64,000 nt of DNA from Streptomyces sp. NBC_00289 (GCF_041435115.1 NZ_CP108046.1:6696001-6760000); one strand, 5' to 3'; shown: positions 37,993 through 47,935, counted from the stretch's first letter. Program-made: numbers and translations. The notes: generated by a model not told the origin, from the sequence alone.

Positions 37993-40900
37993 ATGCTCGA
38001 GCCCACCGAACCCACTGAGGGTTCCGAACAGAACACCCCCAGCGACACCCTGCCGCCGCGTCGTCGGCGCAGGGCCGCTTCCCGGCCGGCGGGACCGCCC
38101 GCCGGGACCGCCGAGACCCCCGCGGAGACCACCGCTCCGGCCATACCGGCCGCGGAGTCCGGGGACCTCGTGACCGACGAGATCGCGCAGGACGTCGAGC
38201 TCACCGAGGCCGAGGAGGCCGAGGTCGTCGTCGAGACGCCCGCCGTCGAGGAAGCCGCACCGGCCGGGCGGCCGCGTCGGCGTGCGACGCGTCGTGCGTC
38301 CGCGCCCGCCGCCTCACCCGCTTCCGCCGAGGCCGCCGAGACCGTGGTGCCCGCCACGGCGGCTCCGGCCGAGGTCGTCGCCGAGGCGCCCACCGAGGCG
38401 CCCGCCGCCGAGGAGGCCGCACCGGCCGGGCGGCCCCGTCGGCGTGCGACCCGTCGTGTGTCGGCGCCCGCCGCCGCCGAGGTCGCGGAGAACGCCGAGG
38501 CCGAGGACACGACCGCGGCCGTCGAGGGTGCCGAGGCACCGGCCGAAGCGCCGGCCGAGGCGCCGGCCGGCCGTACCCGCCGGCGGGCCACCCGCCGTAC
38601 CACCGCGCCCGCCGAGACAATCGAGCAGCCCGCCGCCCCGGCCGAGCCCGTCGCCGAGACCGCCGCGGAGCCCGTCGCGGAGACCGAGGACGCCGAGCCG
38701 CGCCGGACGCGCCGTCGGGCCACGCGGCGCGTGACCGCGCCCGCCGAGACGACCCCCGTGAGCGAGGAGGCCGCGCCCGTCGCGGCCGCCGCCGAGATGC
38801 AGGCCGCCGAGACCGCCGTGGAGCCCCAGGCGGCCGAGAGCGAGACCGAGACCGAGGCCGCCGAGGAGAACGCCCCGCGCCGTGCGCGCCGTCGGGCCGT
38901 TCGCCAGGCCGCCGGCGGGTTCTCGGCGCCGAAGCCCGCCGCCGGTTCGGGCGCGGCCGACGCCCCGCGCCGTCCGGTGCGGCCCGCGGTCGCCGTCTTC
39001 CAGGCACCTGTCTTCCAGACCGCCGAGCGGGCCGCCGCCGCTGCCGCCGCCGAGGTGTCCGAGGCCGAGGTGGACGAGACCCCCGCGGCCCCCGCGGCTC
39101 CTGTGGCCTCCACGGCTCCCGAGGCCGTCGAGGAGGAGACCGGCGGGCGCCGCCGACGTCGTCGCCGGGGCGCCGGTGCCGCGGAGGAGGCCGAGACGAA
39201 GACCGCCGAGGTCGTCGTCGAGGAGGAGCCGGAAGAGGCCGAGGAGCCGGACGAGGACTCCGCCGACGCCGAGGGCGACGAGGCCGAGGACACCGGCTCG
39301 CGCCGCCGTCGCCGCCGCGGTGGCCGTCGCCGTCGCCGTGGCGACTCCGCCGAGGCCGCCGGTGACGAGGACGCGGAGGACTCCGAGGAGCTCGCCGCCG
39401 AGCAGGCCGACCAGGACGCCGAGGACACCGCCGAGCAGGCCGAGGAGGACGACGAGGACACGGACGAGAGCCGTGACGAGCAGGGCGGCTCCAGCAGCAG
39501 CCGGCGCCGTCGGCGTCGTCGCCGCCGCTCCGGTGACTCGGGTTCCGACGGCGACGCCGAGACGACGTCCGACGACCCCGAGCGCACCGTCGTCAAGGTC
39601 CGTGAGCCCCGCAAGCCCGCCGAGTTCTCCGACGAGGTGCAGTCCATCAAGGGCTCCACGCGCCTGGAGGCCAAGAAGCAGCGCCGCCGCGAGGGCCGTG
39701 AGCAGGGGCGCAGGCGCGTCCCGATCATCACCGAGGCCGAGTTCCTGGCCCGGCGCGAGGCCGTCGAGCGGGTGATGGTCGTCCGCCAGAGCGGCGAGCG
39801 CACGCAGATCGGCGTCCTCGAGGACAACATCCTCGTGGAGCACTACGTCAACAAGGAGCAGGCCACCTCGTACGTCGGCAACGTCTACCTGGGCAAGGTC
39901 CAGAACGTGCTGCCGTCGATGGAGGCCGCGTTCATCGACATCGGCAAGGGGCGCAACGCCGTCCTGTACGCCGGTGAGGTCAACTTCGAGGCGCTGGGCA
40001 TGGCCAACGGGCCGCGCCGTATCGAGGCCGCCCTGAAGTCCGGCCAGTCGGTCCTCGTCCAGGTGACGAAGGACCCGATCGGTCACAAGGGCGCCCGCCT
40101 GACCAGCCAGGTCTCCCTCCCGGGCCGCTACCTCGTGTACGTGCCCGAGGGTTCGATGACCGGCATCAGCCGCAAGCTGCCCGACACCGAGCGGGCCCGG
40201 CTGAAGACCATCCTCAAGAAGATCGTCCCCGAGGACGCGGGCGTCATCGTGCGCACCGCGGCCGAGGGCGCGAGCGAGGACGAGCTGCGCCGTGACGTCG
40301 AGCGGCTGCAGTCGCAGTGGGACGACATCCAGAAGAAGGCGAAGAGCGGCGGCAGCTCGAACGCGCCGACGCTGCTCTACGGCGAGCCGGACATGACCGT
40401 CCGGGTCGTCCGCGACATCTTCAACGAGGACTTCACCAAGGTCGTCGTCAGCGGTGACGAGGCGTGGCAGACCATCCACGGATACGTCTCGCACGTCGCG
40501 CCCGACCTGGCCGGCCGGCTGTCCCGGTGGACCTCCGAGGTCGACGTCTTCGCGACGTACCGGATCGACGAGCAGCTCGCGAAGGCGCTGGACCGCAAGG
40601 TCTACCTGCCGAGCGGCGGTTCGCTGGTGATCGACCGGACCGAGGCGATGGTCGTCGTCGACGTCAACACCGGCAAGTTCACCGGTCAGGGCGGCAACCT
40701 CGAGGAGACGGTCACCAGGAACAACCTGGAGGCGGCCGAGGAGATCGTGCGTCAGCTGCGGCTGCGCGACCTCGGCGGCATCATCGTGATCGACTTCATC
40801 GACATGGTCCTGGAGTCCAACCGCGACCTGGTGCTGCGGCGCCTGCTGGAGTGCCTGGGCCGCGACCGTACGAAGCACCAGGTCGCCGAGGTGACCTCGC

Positions 40901-42060
40901 TGGGGCTCGTGCAGATGACCCGCAAGCGGGTCGGCCAGGGCCTGTTGGAGTCCTTCTCCGAGACCTGCGTCCACTGCAACGGGCGCGGTGTCATCGTGCA
41001 CATGGAGCAGCCGACCTCCGCCGGAGGCGGCGGCAAGCGCAAGAAGCGCGGGCGTGGCGGCGACGGGCACGTGCACGAGGCCGACGTCGACATCCTGGAG
41101 GCTCCCGAGGAGACCGAGGGCGAGGCCGAGGTCGCCGAGCCCCTGGCGCTGCCCGCGCCGGACTTCTCCCAGGACGAGGAGCTGTACAGCAGCGCCGCCG
41201 AGGCGGAGGCCGCGGCCGGCTGGGGTCGTTCGCGGCGCCGGGCGAGCCGGCGGGCGTCGGCTCCGGCCGGTGCGCCGAGGCGCGAGGAGAGCAGGTACGA
41301 GGCTCCTCACCGCGACCAGGTCCCGACGGCCCAGGACGTCACGGCCGAGCAGGAGGCCGAGCGTCCGGTTCGCCCGGAGACGGCTGCCGAGGCGCAGGCC
41401 GCGCCGGCCGCCGCGGAGGACCCGGTCGTCGAGGCGCCGGTCGCCGAGGCGTCGGTCGCCCCCGAGGTCGCGGACGTCGAGGCTCCGGCCGTCGAGGACG
41501 CCGCGCCGAAGGGACGTACGCGCCGTCGTGCCACCCGCAAGGTGTCCGCGCCCGCCGGTTCGCCGGCCGGGAGCGAGGCCGCCGTGGTGACCGTCGCCGA
41601 GACCGTGCCGGTGGCCGAACCGCAGGCCGAGCCGGCCGCGGTGGAGCCCGAGCCGGCTGCGGCCGGGCAGTCGGAGGCGCCCGCCGAGAGCGCCGCCCCG
41701 GCCCGCCCGCGTCGCCGTGCCGTCCGCAAGGCCACCGCACCCACCGCGTCCGAGGAGGCGGCCGTCGTGGTCGTCCCGTCGGCGGTGGAGGCACCGGCCG
41801 CCGAGCAGGTCCCGGACGCCGAGGGCGCCGAGGACGCGGCTCCGGCCAAGAAGACGGCCGCCCGCAAGACGGCCAAGAAGGCCACGGCGAAGAAGGCCGC
41901 CACCAAGAAGACGGCGGCCAAGAAGACGGTCGCCAAGAAGACGACGGCGAAGAAGGCGGCGGCGAAGAGCACCGCCAAGACGGCCGCCAAGGCCACGTCG
42001 AAGACGACCGCGGCGGCGCAGCAGCCGGCGCCGTCCGTGTCCGCCACGACGGAGGACTGA
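37993..42060 (+). CDS. rne: Ribonuclease E/G with long flanking low-complexity regions
   Basis: RNase E/G (1355 residues) is the main endonuclease for mRNA decay and rRNA/tRNA maturation. Here the catalytic core lies in the middle (about 590-1000), unlike E. coli, where it is N-terminal. The core has the S1-type segment GNVYLGKVQNVLPSMEAAFIDIGKG, the DNase-like metal residues Asp 890 (VVVDVNTGKF) and Asp 934 (IVIDFIDM), and zinc-link CVHCNGRG. The N-terminal about 550 residues alternate Ala/Glu/Pro runs with basic repeats (RPRRRATRR-type), then DE-rich stretches. The C-terminus repeats those motifs and ends in a Lys/Ala tail. The 263-bp leader before it contains several hairpins and may be used for autoregulation. 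Confidence 0.94.
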   Translation: MLEPTEPTEGSEQNTPSDTLPPRRRRRAASRPAGPPAGTAETPAETTAPAIPAAESGDLVTDEIAQDVELTEAEEAEVVVETPAVEEAAPAGRPRRRATRRASAPAASPASAEAAETVVPATAAPAEVVAEAPTEAPAAEEAAPAGRPRRRATRRVSAPAAAEVAENAEAEDTTAAVEGAEAPAEAPAEAPAGRTRRRATRRTTAPAETIEQPAAPAEPVAETAAEPVAETEDAEPRRTRRRATRRVTAPAETTPVSEEAAPVAAAAEMQAAETAVEPQAAESETETEAAEENAPRRARRRAVRQAAGGFSAPKPAAGSGAADAPRRPVRPAVAVFQAPVFQTAERAAAAAAAEVSEAEVDETPAAPAAPVASTAPEAVEEETGGRRRRRRRGAGAAEEAETKTAEVVVEEEPEEAEEPDEDSADAEGDEAEDTGSRRRRRRGGRRRRRGDSAEAAGDEDAEDSEELAAEQADQDAEDTAEQAEEDDEDTDESRDEQGGSSSSRRRRRRRRRSGDSGSDGDAETTSDDPERTVVKVREPRKPAEFSDEVQSIKGSTRLEAKKQRRREGREQGRRRVPIITEAEFLARREAVERVMVVRQSGERTQIGVLEDNILVEHYVNKEQATSYVGNVYLGKVQNVLPSMEAAFIDIGKGRNAVLYAGEVNFEALGMANGPRRIEAALKSGQSVLVQVTKDPIGHKGARLTSQVSLPGRYLVYVPEGSMTGISRKLPDTERARLKTILKKIVPEDAGVIVRTAAEGASEDELRRDVERLQSQWDDIQKKAKSGGSSNAPTLLYGEPDMTVRVVRDIFNEDFTKVVVSGDEAWQTIHGYVSHVAPDLAGRLSRWTSEVDVFATYRIDEQLAKALDRKVYLPSGGSLVIDRTEAMVVVDVNTGKFTGQGGNLEETVTRNNLEAAEEIVRQLRLRDLGGIIVIDFIDMVLESNRDLVLRRLLECLGRDRTKHQVAEVTSLGLVQMTRKRVGQGLLESFSETCVHCNGRGVIVHMEQPTSAGGGGKRKKRGRGGDGHVHEADVDILEAPEETEGEAEVAEPLALPAPDFSQDEELYSSAAEAEAAAGWGRSRRRASRRASAPAGAPRREESRYEAPHRDQVPTAQDVTAEQEAERPVRPETAAEAQAAPAAAEDPVVEAPVAEASVAPEVADVEAPAVEDAAPKGRTRRRATRKVSAPAGSPAGSEAAVVTVAETVPVAEPQAEPAAVEPEPAAAGQSEAPAESAAPARPRRRAVRKATAPTASEEAAVVVVPSAVEAPAAEQVPDAEGAEDAAPAKKTAARKTAKKATAKKAATKKTAAKKTVAKKTTAKKAAAKSTAKTAAKATSKTTAAAQQPAPSVSATTED

Positions 42061-42078
42061 CCCGCTCCAAGCGGCTGA

Positions 42079-42120
42079 GGAGGCGCGGGACACCGGCATC
42101 GGCCGGTGTCCCGCGCCTCC
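42079..42120 (+). terminator. Terminator after rne
   Basis: A perfect 18-bp stem (42079-42096 with 42103-42120) is followed by TTCGTGT. It separates rne from rplU. Confidence 0.85.
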
Positions 42121-42191
42121 TTCGTGTCCGTTCCTCCGGCGTGCCGGACGAGTGCCGGATCTGGCCGCCGGAGGCGGTCGTTGGGCTCGGT

Positions 42192-42220
42192 TTGACCCGG
42201 TGGGAGCAGGACCGTAGTCT
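42192..42220 (+). promoter_or_regulatory. Vegetative-type promoter of rplU-rpmA
   Basis: TTGACC (42192-42197), a 17-bp spacer and TAGTCT (42215-42220) form a good HrdB-type promoter. The start of transcription would be about 42228, giving a leader of about 130 nt. In it ATCCCCG (42250-42256) can pair with CGGGGAT (42323-42329), a possible fold for ribosomal-protein feedback. Confidence 0.7.
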
Positions 42221-42358
42221 TGACCGTCGGCGTGTTCCCTAGGCGCCGCATCCCCGTAAACCTCATCCTCCAGGGCACAGAGTGCTCCGGAGAGGCCGCT
42301 CGCGTGCCGGGCGGCTGGACTGCGGGGATCCCGTTCCGAGCGAGAGAGTGAGATCCGC

Positions 42359-42679
42359 GTGTACGCCATCGTGCGCAGCGGTGGTCGCCAGCACAAGGTT
42401 GCTGTCGGCGACATCGTTGAGGTTGACAAGATTTCCACTGCCAAGGTTGGCGACACGGTCGAGCTCTCGACCCTGCTCGTGGTCGACGGCGAAGCCGTGA
42501 CCAGCGACCCGTGGGTCCTGGCCGGTATCAAGGTCCAGGCCGAGGTCGTGGACCACCACAAGGGTGTCAAGATCGACATCCTTCGCTACAAGAACAAGAC
42601 CGGCTACCGCCGTCGTCAGGGCCACCGCCAGCAGTACACGGCGATCAAGGTCACTGAGATCCCCGCGGCTGCGAAGTAA
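42359..42679 (+). CDS. rplU: 50S ribosomal protein L21
   Basis: L21 (106 residues) binds 23S rRNA. It begins [20 protein letters not shown], the family signature, and ends in the basic segment [16 protein letters not shown]. Length is normal. GTG at 42359 follows GAGAGAGTGAG. rpmA starts 15 bp after its stop; both are driven by the promoter at 42192. Confidence 0.98.
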   Translation: MYAIVRSGGRQHKVAVGDIVEVDKISTAKVGDTVELSTLLVVDGEAVTSDPWVLAGIKVQAEVVDHHKGVKIDILRYKNKTGYRRRQGHRQQYTAIKVTEIPAAAK

Positions 42680-42693
42680 GGGACTGAGGAGAG

Positions 42694-42948
42694 ATGGCAC
42701 ACAAGAAGGGCGCATCGTCCACCCGGAACGGTCGCGACTCCAATGCTCAGCGGCTCGGCGTGAAGCGCTTCGGCGGTCAGGTCGTCAACGCCGGTGAGAT
42801 CCTGGTCCGCCAGCGTGGCACCCACTTCCACCCCGGCGCGGGCGTCGGCCGTGGCGGCGACGACACGCTGTTCGCGCTGCAGGCCGGTGCGGTGGAGTTC
42901 GGCACCAGCCGTGGCCGCAAGGTCGTGAACGTCGTTCCGGTCGCCTGA
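42694..42948 (+). CDS. rpmA: 50S ribosomal protein L27
   Basis: L27 (84 residues) reaches the peptidyl transferase centre. It begins [16 protein letters not shown], then [17 protein letters not shown]; no N-terminal prosequence is present, unlike the Firmicutes form. ATG at 42694 follows GAGGAGAG. It ends the rplU operon in front of a hairpin, with obg next. Confidence 0.98.
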   Translation: MAHKKGASSTRNGRDSNAQRLGVKRFGGQVVNAGEILVRQRGTHFHPGAGVGRGGDDTLFALQAGAVEFGTSRGRKVVNVVPVA

Positions 42949-42978
42949 CACAGGCTTGACCGAACGCTTCGTCGCGCG

Positions 42979-43022
42979 AGGCGGACCTCACTTCCCGGGT
43001 GGGAAGGCGGGTCCGCCTTTCG
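42979..43022 (+). terminator. Hairpin between rpmA and obg
   Basis: The outer stem AGGCGGACC (42979-42987) pairs with GGTCCGCCT (43010-43018) and is followed by TTTCGCG. An inner TTCCC/GGGAA stem extends it. It could be a partial terminator allowing some readthrough into obg. Confidence 0.65.
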
Positions 43023-43075
43023 CGTGTTAGAGCAGTAGACACAACCGTACGTTTTGAAGTGCTGGAGGCACCCAC

Positions 43076-44512
43076 ATGACCACCTTCGTGGACCGCGTCG
43101 AACTGCATGTCGCCGCGGGTAACGGGGGTCACGGCTGTGCCTCCGTCCACCGTGAGAAGTTCAAGCCCCTCGGCGGGCCCGACGGCGGCAACGGCGGCCG
43201 GGGCGGCGACGTCATCCTCACGGTCGACCAGTCCGTCACCACCCTTCTCGACTACCACCACTCGCCGCACCGCAAGGCCACCAACGGCAAGCCCGGCGAG
43301 GGCGGCAACCGCTCCGGCAAGGACGGCCAGGACCTGGTCCTGCCGGTGCCGGACGGCACCGTCATCCTCGACCGCGCGGGCAACGTGCTCGCCGACCTGG
43401 TCGGCCAGGGCACGTCCTACGTCGCCGCGCAGGGCGGCCGGGGCGGGCTCGGCAACGCGGCGCTGTCCTCGGCGCGGCGCAAGGCCCCCGGGTTCGCGCT
43501 GCTCGGAGTACCCGGCGACCTCCAGAACATCGTCCTGGAGCTGAAGACGGTCGCCGACGTGGCGCTGGTCGGATACCCGAGCGCGGGCAAGTCGTCGCTG
43601 ATCTCCGTGCTGAGCGCGGCGAAGCCGAAGATCGCCGACTACCCCTTCACGACGCTGGTCCCCAACCTCGGTGTGGTCACCGCGGGCGAGACCGTGTACA
43701 CCATCGCCGACGTGCCGGGGCTGATCCCGGGCGCCAGCCAGGGCAAGGGGCTCGGCCTCGAGTTCCTGCGGCACGTGGAGCGCTGCAGCGTCCTGGTGCA
43801 CGTGCTGGACACGGCGACGCTGGAGTCCGACCGGGACCCGCTGTCGGACCTGGACATCATCGAGGCCGAGCTGCGCGAGTACGGCGGGCTGGGCGACCGG
43901 CCGCGGATGGTCGTCCTGAACAAGATCGACGTACCGGACGGCAGGGACCTCGCCGAGATGGTGCGGCCGGACCTGGAGGCGCGCGGCTACCGCGTCTTCG
44001 CGGTGTCCGCCGTCGCGCACACGGGGCTGAAGGAGTTGTCGTTCGCGCTCGCCGACGTGGTCGGCAAGGCGCGGGCCGCCAAGCCGCAGGAAGAGGCGAC
44101 GCGGGTCGTCATCCGGCCCAAGGCCGTCGACGACGCGGGCTTCACCGTCTCGCGTGAGGAGGACGGCCTGTACCGGGTGCGCGGCGAGAAGCCGGAGCGC
44201 TGGGTGCGCCAGACCGACTTCAGCAACGACGAGGCCGTGGGCTACCTCGCGGACCGCCTCAACCGCCTCGGTGTGGAGGAGTCGCTGATGAAGGCGGGCG
44301 CCCGCTCCGGTGACGGCGTCGCCATCGGACCCGAGGACAACGCGGTCGTCTTCGACTGGGAGCCGACCGTCATGGCCGGCGCGGAGATGCTCGGCCGCCG
44401 CGGCGAGGACCACCGCCTCGAGGCCCCGCGCCCCGCCGCCCAGCGACGCCGCGACCGTGACGCCGAACGGGACGAGGCGGCGCAGGAGTTCGACGACTTC
44501 AAGCCCTTCTAG
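43076..44512 (+). CDS. obg: Obg/CgtA GTPase
   Basis: Obg (478 residues) is an essential ribosome-assembly GTPase. In Streptomyces it was described as an influence on the onset of aerial growth. The N-terminal glycine-rich OBG fold (1-158) shows [17 protein letters not shown] repeats. The G domain has G1 GYPSAGKS (167-174), G3 [10 protein letters not shown] and G4 NKID. The C-terminal OCT domain (about 340-420) is followed by an Arg/Glu-rich tail. ATG at 43076 after GCTGGAGG. The gene ends at a UUCG-loop terminator, after which accessory genes begin. Confidence 0.97.
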   Translation: MTTFVDRVELHVAAGNGGHGCASVHREKFKPLGGPDGGNGGRGGDVILTVDQSVTTLLDYHHSPHRKATNGKPGEGGNRSGKDGQDLVLPVPDGTVILDRAGNVLADLVGQGTSYVAAQGGRGGLGNAALSSARRKAPGFALLGVPGDLQNIVLELKTVADVALVGYPSAGKSSLISVLSAAKPKIADYPFTTLVPNLGVVTAGETVYTIADVPGLIPGASQGKGLGLEFLRHVERCSVLVHVLDTATLESDRDPLSDLDIIEAELREYGGLGDRPRMVVLNKIDVPDGRDLAEMVRPDLEARGYRVFAVSAVAHTGLKELSFALADVVGKARAAKPQEEATRVVIRPKAVDDAGFTVSREEDGLYRVRGEKPERWVRQTDFSNDEAVGYLADRLNRLGVEESLMKAGARSGDGVAIGPEDNAVVFDWEPTVMAGAEMLGRRGEDHRLEAPRPAAQRRRDRDAERDEAAQEFDDFKPF

Positions 44513-44540
44513 CCACACCTGAACGGTACGAGGGGTTCCA

Positions 44541-44572
44541 GCGGCGGGCGTGCCTTCGGGCGCGCCCGCCGC
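44541..44572 (+). terminator. UUCG-tetraloop terminator after obg
   Basis: The stem 44541-44554 with 44559-44572 (14 pairs, one G-T) is closed by loop TTCG, an extra-stable tetraloop in RNA. It is followed by TTCGTGTTTCG. Confidence 0.85.
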
Positions 44573-44663
44573 TTCGTGTTTCGTACGCGGCAGCCGTAAC
44601 GGCCTGACGCGGCCCACCGTCCTGAAGAACGCGCAGGGCCGGCCCCGAGAGGCGGCCGGCACC

Positions 44664-44884
44664 CTGGCCCTCGGCGACCTCGAGGGCGACCGCCGGAGGT
44701 CCTGGAGGAGCCGCGGCACGAGCCGTACGGCTCGGTCGCCGTCTTCCAGGACTCCGGCGCGGCCGGTGTGGTCACCGGGAGCGGGACGAGCGTCTTCGGC
44801 AACGGCCGCCTCGGCACCGACGGCACGAAGGCCCGGCTGGGTACGGGGTTTCGCCTACTGACCGCCCACCGTCCGGTGGGGTGA
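44664..44884 (+). pseudogene. Decayed FG-GAP-like protein fragment
   Basis: In the 525-bp gap between obg and the PhoD gene, one frame reads LALGDLEGDRRRS (from 44664), like the calcium loop of FG-GAP repeats (usually DLNGDGRPD-like). A second frame then reads EPYGSVAVFQD followed by SGAAGVVTGSGTSVFGNG and ends at a TGA at 44882. The two parts are in different frames and neither has a start. It looks like a remnant of a beta-propeller surface protein broken by a frameshift. The rest of the gap holds no recognisable gene. Confidence 0.35.
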
Positions 44885-45037
44885 CCCGCCGCGGCCCGGC
44901 CTCCGCCCGTGTCGCGACGGGTTTTCTGTTGTCTCCCCACTTGTCATGCACGCGAGCCTTTGTGTTCAGCGGGCCGACCGACCCGAAGCGTGAGCTTCCA
45001 GGTGTCCAAGTGGCCAGCGACGCAGGGGAGTCCGCCG

Positions 45038-46588
45038 ATGACCGAAGCAGTCACACCCGACCGACGCCGCTTTCTGACCGCCGGTGCCGCCGTGCTGGGC
45101 GCCACCGCCGCCGCCCAGCTGTGGCTGCCGGCCTCCGCCCGCGCGGCCGAAACCCCGTTGCCCGAAGGCGTGTTCAGCCTCGGCGTGGCCTCCGGTGATC
45201 CGCTGCCCGACGGCATCGTGCTGTGGACGCGGCTCGCCCCCGACCCGCTGAACGGCGGCGGCATGCCCGACCAAGTGGTGTCGGTCCAGTGGGAGCTGGC
45301 GGCGGACCGGCGGTTCAAGAAGGTCGTACGCCGGGGCACCGCCCGAGCCCTGCCCGAGTACGGGCACAGCGTTCATGTGGATGTACGGGGGCTCCGTCCC
45401 GGCCGCGTCTACTGGTACCGCTTCCGGGCCGGCGGCCGCCTCTCACCCGTCGGCCGCACCCGCACCGCCCCGCACCCGCTCGGCTCCGGCGGCACCCTGC
45501 GCGTCGCGCTCGCCTCCTGCCAGAACTGGCAGCACGGCTACTTCACGCCGTACGCCGACATGCTGGAGCAGGACCCCGACTTCGTGCTGTTCGTCGGTGA
45601 CTACGTCTACGAGTCCGCGCCCTCGGCCACCGCCGTCCGCCGGCACGAGGGGACCGGTGAGCCGTACACGCTGACCCAGTACCGCAACCGGTACGCGCAG
45701 TACCGCTCGGACCCGGACCTCGCGGCGATGCACGCGAACGCCCCCTGGGTGGTCACCTTCGACGACCACGAGGTCGACAACGACTTCGCCGGCGAGGTCC
45801 CGCAGGACCCGGACAAGCAGTCGCACGACGCCTTCGTGACCCGGCTGACCGCGGCCTACCAGGCGTACTACGAGCACATGCCGGTACGTGCGACGGCGAT
45901 CCCGAACGGCCCCCACATCCAGATGTACCGCCGCCTGGAGTTCGGCAGCCTGGTCCGGCTCAACGTGCTGGACACCCGGCAGTTCCGCGGCGACCAGGCG
46001 ACCGGCCAGGCCGGTGCCCAGGACCCGGCGCTGACGATGCTCGGCGCCGAGCAGAAGCGGTGGCTGCTGAACGGACTGCGCCGCTCACCCGCCCGCTGGA
46101 ACCTGATCGCCTCGCAGATCATGATGGCCGAGACCGACCTGAAGATCGGCGAGGGCAAGCTCTGGTACTACGACGCCTGGGACGGCTACCAGGCCGAACG
46201 CAACGCCCTCCTGGAGGAGTTCGCAGGCGTCCGCAACCCGGTCGTGCTCAGCGGCGACCGTCACCTGACGATGATCAGCGACCTGAAGCGGGACTTCGCG
46301 GACCCGGACTCGGCCGTGGTCGGCGCCGAGTTCGTCGGTACCTCGATCGCCAGCAACGGCGACCAGGACCAGGCGGCCTTCCACGCCCAGTTCGATCCGC
46401 TGAGGGCCGACAACCCGCACTGGAAGCTGATCGACGCCCACCGCGGCTACCACCTCTTCGACATCCGCCGCGACGGCATCGACGCGCGGGTCCGGGTCGT
46501 GGACACCGTGCTGAAGCCGCGGGCCACGCACAGCACGCTGGCCGCTCTCCGGGTCGAGGCGGGCCGGCCGGGCGTGACGGCGGTGTGA
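45038..46588 (+). CDS. PhoD-type alkaline phosphatase/phosphodiesterase, Tat exported
   Basis: The 516-residue enzyme begins with a Tat signal: DRRRFLTAGAAVLGATAAAQ, cleaved near ASARA-A (residue about 33). The PhoD domain follows: FSLGVASGDPLPDGIVLWTRL, CQNWQHGYFTPYADM, FVGDYVYES, FDDHEVDNDF and SGDRHLTM, which hold the Fe/Ca metal ligands. PhoD enzymes release phosphate from phosphodiesters and degrade teichoic acid in Bacillus. Next to wall-polymer genes it may turn over that polymer. ATG at 45038 is chosen because it starts the Tat signal; a longer frame from 44909 is rejected. A short hairpin follows. Confidence 0.9.
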   Translation: MTEAVTPDRRRFLTAGAAVLGATAAAQLWLPASARAAETPLPEGVFSLGVASGDPLPDGIVLWTRLAPDPLNGGGMPDQVVSVQWELAADRRFKKVVRRGTARALPEYGHSVHVDVRGLRPGRVYWYRFRAGGRLSPVGRTRTAPHPLGSGGTLRVALASCQNWQHGYFTPYADMLEQDPDFVLFVGDYVYESAPSATAVRRHEGTGEPYTLTQYRNRYAQYRSDPDLAAMHANAPWVVTFDDHEVDNDFAGEVPQDPDKQSHDAFVTRLTAAYQAYYEHMPVRATAIPNGPHIQMYRRLEFGSLVRLNVLDTRQFRGDQATGQAGAQDPALTMLGAEQKRWLLNGLRRSPARWNLIASQIMMAETDLKIGEGKLWYYDAWDGYQAERNALLEEFAGVRNPVVLSGDRHLTMISDLKRDFADPDSAVVGAEFVGTSIASNGDQDQAAFHAQFDPLRADNPHWKLIDAHRGYHLFDIRRDGIDARVRVVDTVLKPRATHSTLAALRVEAGRPGVTAV

Positions 46589-46613
46589 GGCCGTGAACCG
46601 CGTGTGACGGGAG

Positions 46614-46637
46614 CCTGGGACTCATCCGTGTCCCAGG
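46614..46637 (+). terminator. Short hairpin after the PhoD gene
   Basis: Stem CCTGGGAC (46614-46621) and GTCCCAGG (46630-46637), loop of eight, is followed by TCTCTCT. It is a modest terminator. Confidence 0.6.
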
Positions 46638-46683
46638 TCTCTCTCAGCCTCGCCTCAGACACCCCTCCTACCGTCCTCTGACC

Positions 46684-47877
46684 ATGGAGACGGACTGTAC
46701 GAGTAACGACAGCGGGGCGGCCGGCGCGATCACTCCGCTGCCCTCCGGTACCCGGCTGCTGCACATCGGCCCGCACAAGACCGGGACCACCGCCCTCCAG
46801 GGCGCGCTGTTCGCCGCGAAGGACACGCTGCCCGAGCACGGTGTCGCGTTCCCGGCCACGAGCAGACACCCCATGGAGGCCGTCCTCGCCGCGTGCGCCC
46901 GGCCCGCCATGATCGGCGACCCGCGGCCCGCCGACAGACACTGGAACCGGCTCCTGGAGCAGGTGCACGCCACCGGCCGGAGCACCTCCGTGATCAGCAG
47001 CGAGTTCTTCGCCGACGCCGAAAGCGAAGCGACGATCGCCCGGATCGTCGAGCAGCTCGGCGGTGGCCGGGCGCACGTCCTGGTCACCCTGCGCCCGCTG
47101 ACCCGCGTCATGCCCTCGCAGTGGCAGCAGTACGTGCAGAACGGCCTGCGTACGGGCTACGAGGACTGGCTCGACCACATGCTCCGCCGGGCCCCGTACG
47201 AGAAGCCCACCCCGAGCTTCTGGCGCCGGCACCGGCACGACCGGCTGGTGGAGCGCTGGGCACGGGTGCTCGGCCCCGACCGGGTCACGGTCGTGGTGGT
47301 CGACGACAGCGACCGGGACGGTCTGCTGCGCACCTTCGAGTCGCTGCTGGGACTGCCGGAGAACCTGCTGCGGCCGGCACCGGACACGGCGAATCGCTCC
47401 CTCACCCTGGCCGAGACCGAAATGCTGCGGAATCTTAATAAGGAATTCCGCGGGAATGGGCTGCCGGACGAGCTGTATTCACAGCTTGTCCGCAACGGCG
47501 CGGTCATGCATATGAAGAACTCGTGCAAGCCTTCGCCCGGGGACGTGCGGATCTGCACCCCGGCCTGGGCCGTCGAGGCCGCCGCCGGAATCGGGGCCGA
47601 GATGGCGGGGCGCATCACCGCAATGGGTGTACGGGTCCTCGGCGATCCGGAACTTCTTTCCGCCGTGCCGAAACCGGCGGCCGCCGAGACGCCCGCCGCG
47701 CCGCGGATCGCCCCGGAGGTCGCCGCGCAGGCGCTGTACGGGGTGCTGGCCGCGGCCGCCGCGGCTCCCGTCCGGCACACGGCGGCCGCCAAGGCGCGCA
47801 CGGTTCACCAGACGACGTCCAAGGAGCTCGTGAGGGTGCTCGGCCATCGCTGCCTGAAGCGCCTGGGGCGGCGGTGA
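46684..47877 (+). CDS. Sulfotransferase-like protein
   Basis: The 397-residue protein has an N-terminal loop LLHIGPHKTGTTALQGALF (about 22-40), which matches the PAPS 5'-phosphosulfate-binding loop (P/K-x-G-T-T) of sulfotransferases. SVISSEFFAD and VLVTLRPLTRVMPSQW (about 138-153) correspond to the 3'-phosphate-binding region. The C-terminal 100 residues are Ala-rich with two basic patches and no family match. If active it would sulfate a carbohydrate or wall polymer. The middle (about 47400-47470) is A/T-richer than its neighbours, with unusual codons. ATG at 46684. Confidence 0.7.
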   Translation: METDCTSNDSGAAGAITPLPSGTRLLHIGPHKTGTTALQGALFAAKDTLPEHGVAFPATSRHPMEAVLAACARPAMIGDPRPADRHWNRLLEQVHATGRSTSVISSEFFADAESEATIARIVEQLGGGRAHVLVTLRPLTRVMPSQWQQYVQNGLRTGYEDWLDHMLRRAPYEKPTPSFWRRHRHDRLVERWARVLGPDRVTVVVVDDSDRDGLLRTFESLLGLPENLLRPAPDTANRSLTLAETEMLRNLNKEFRGNGLPDELYSQLVRNGAVMHMKNSCKPSPGDVRICTPAWAVEAAAGIGAEMAGRITAMGVRVLGDPELLSAVPKPAAAETPAAPRIAPEVAAQALYGVLAAAAAAPVRHTAAAKARTVHQTTSKELVRVLGHRCLKRLGRR

Positions 47878-47935
47878 GCCGCACCGTCCGTCCCACCGTG
47901 CCGTCCACGGCAAAGCCGGACACCTGTGGACTTAC

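Noticed and set aside
38314..42579. A 1421-codon minus-strand frame across rne and rplU
   Set aside because: Leu/Gly/Arg-rich low-complexity translation, the mirror of the Ala/Glu repeats of RNase E. No family motif.
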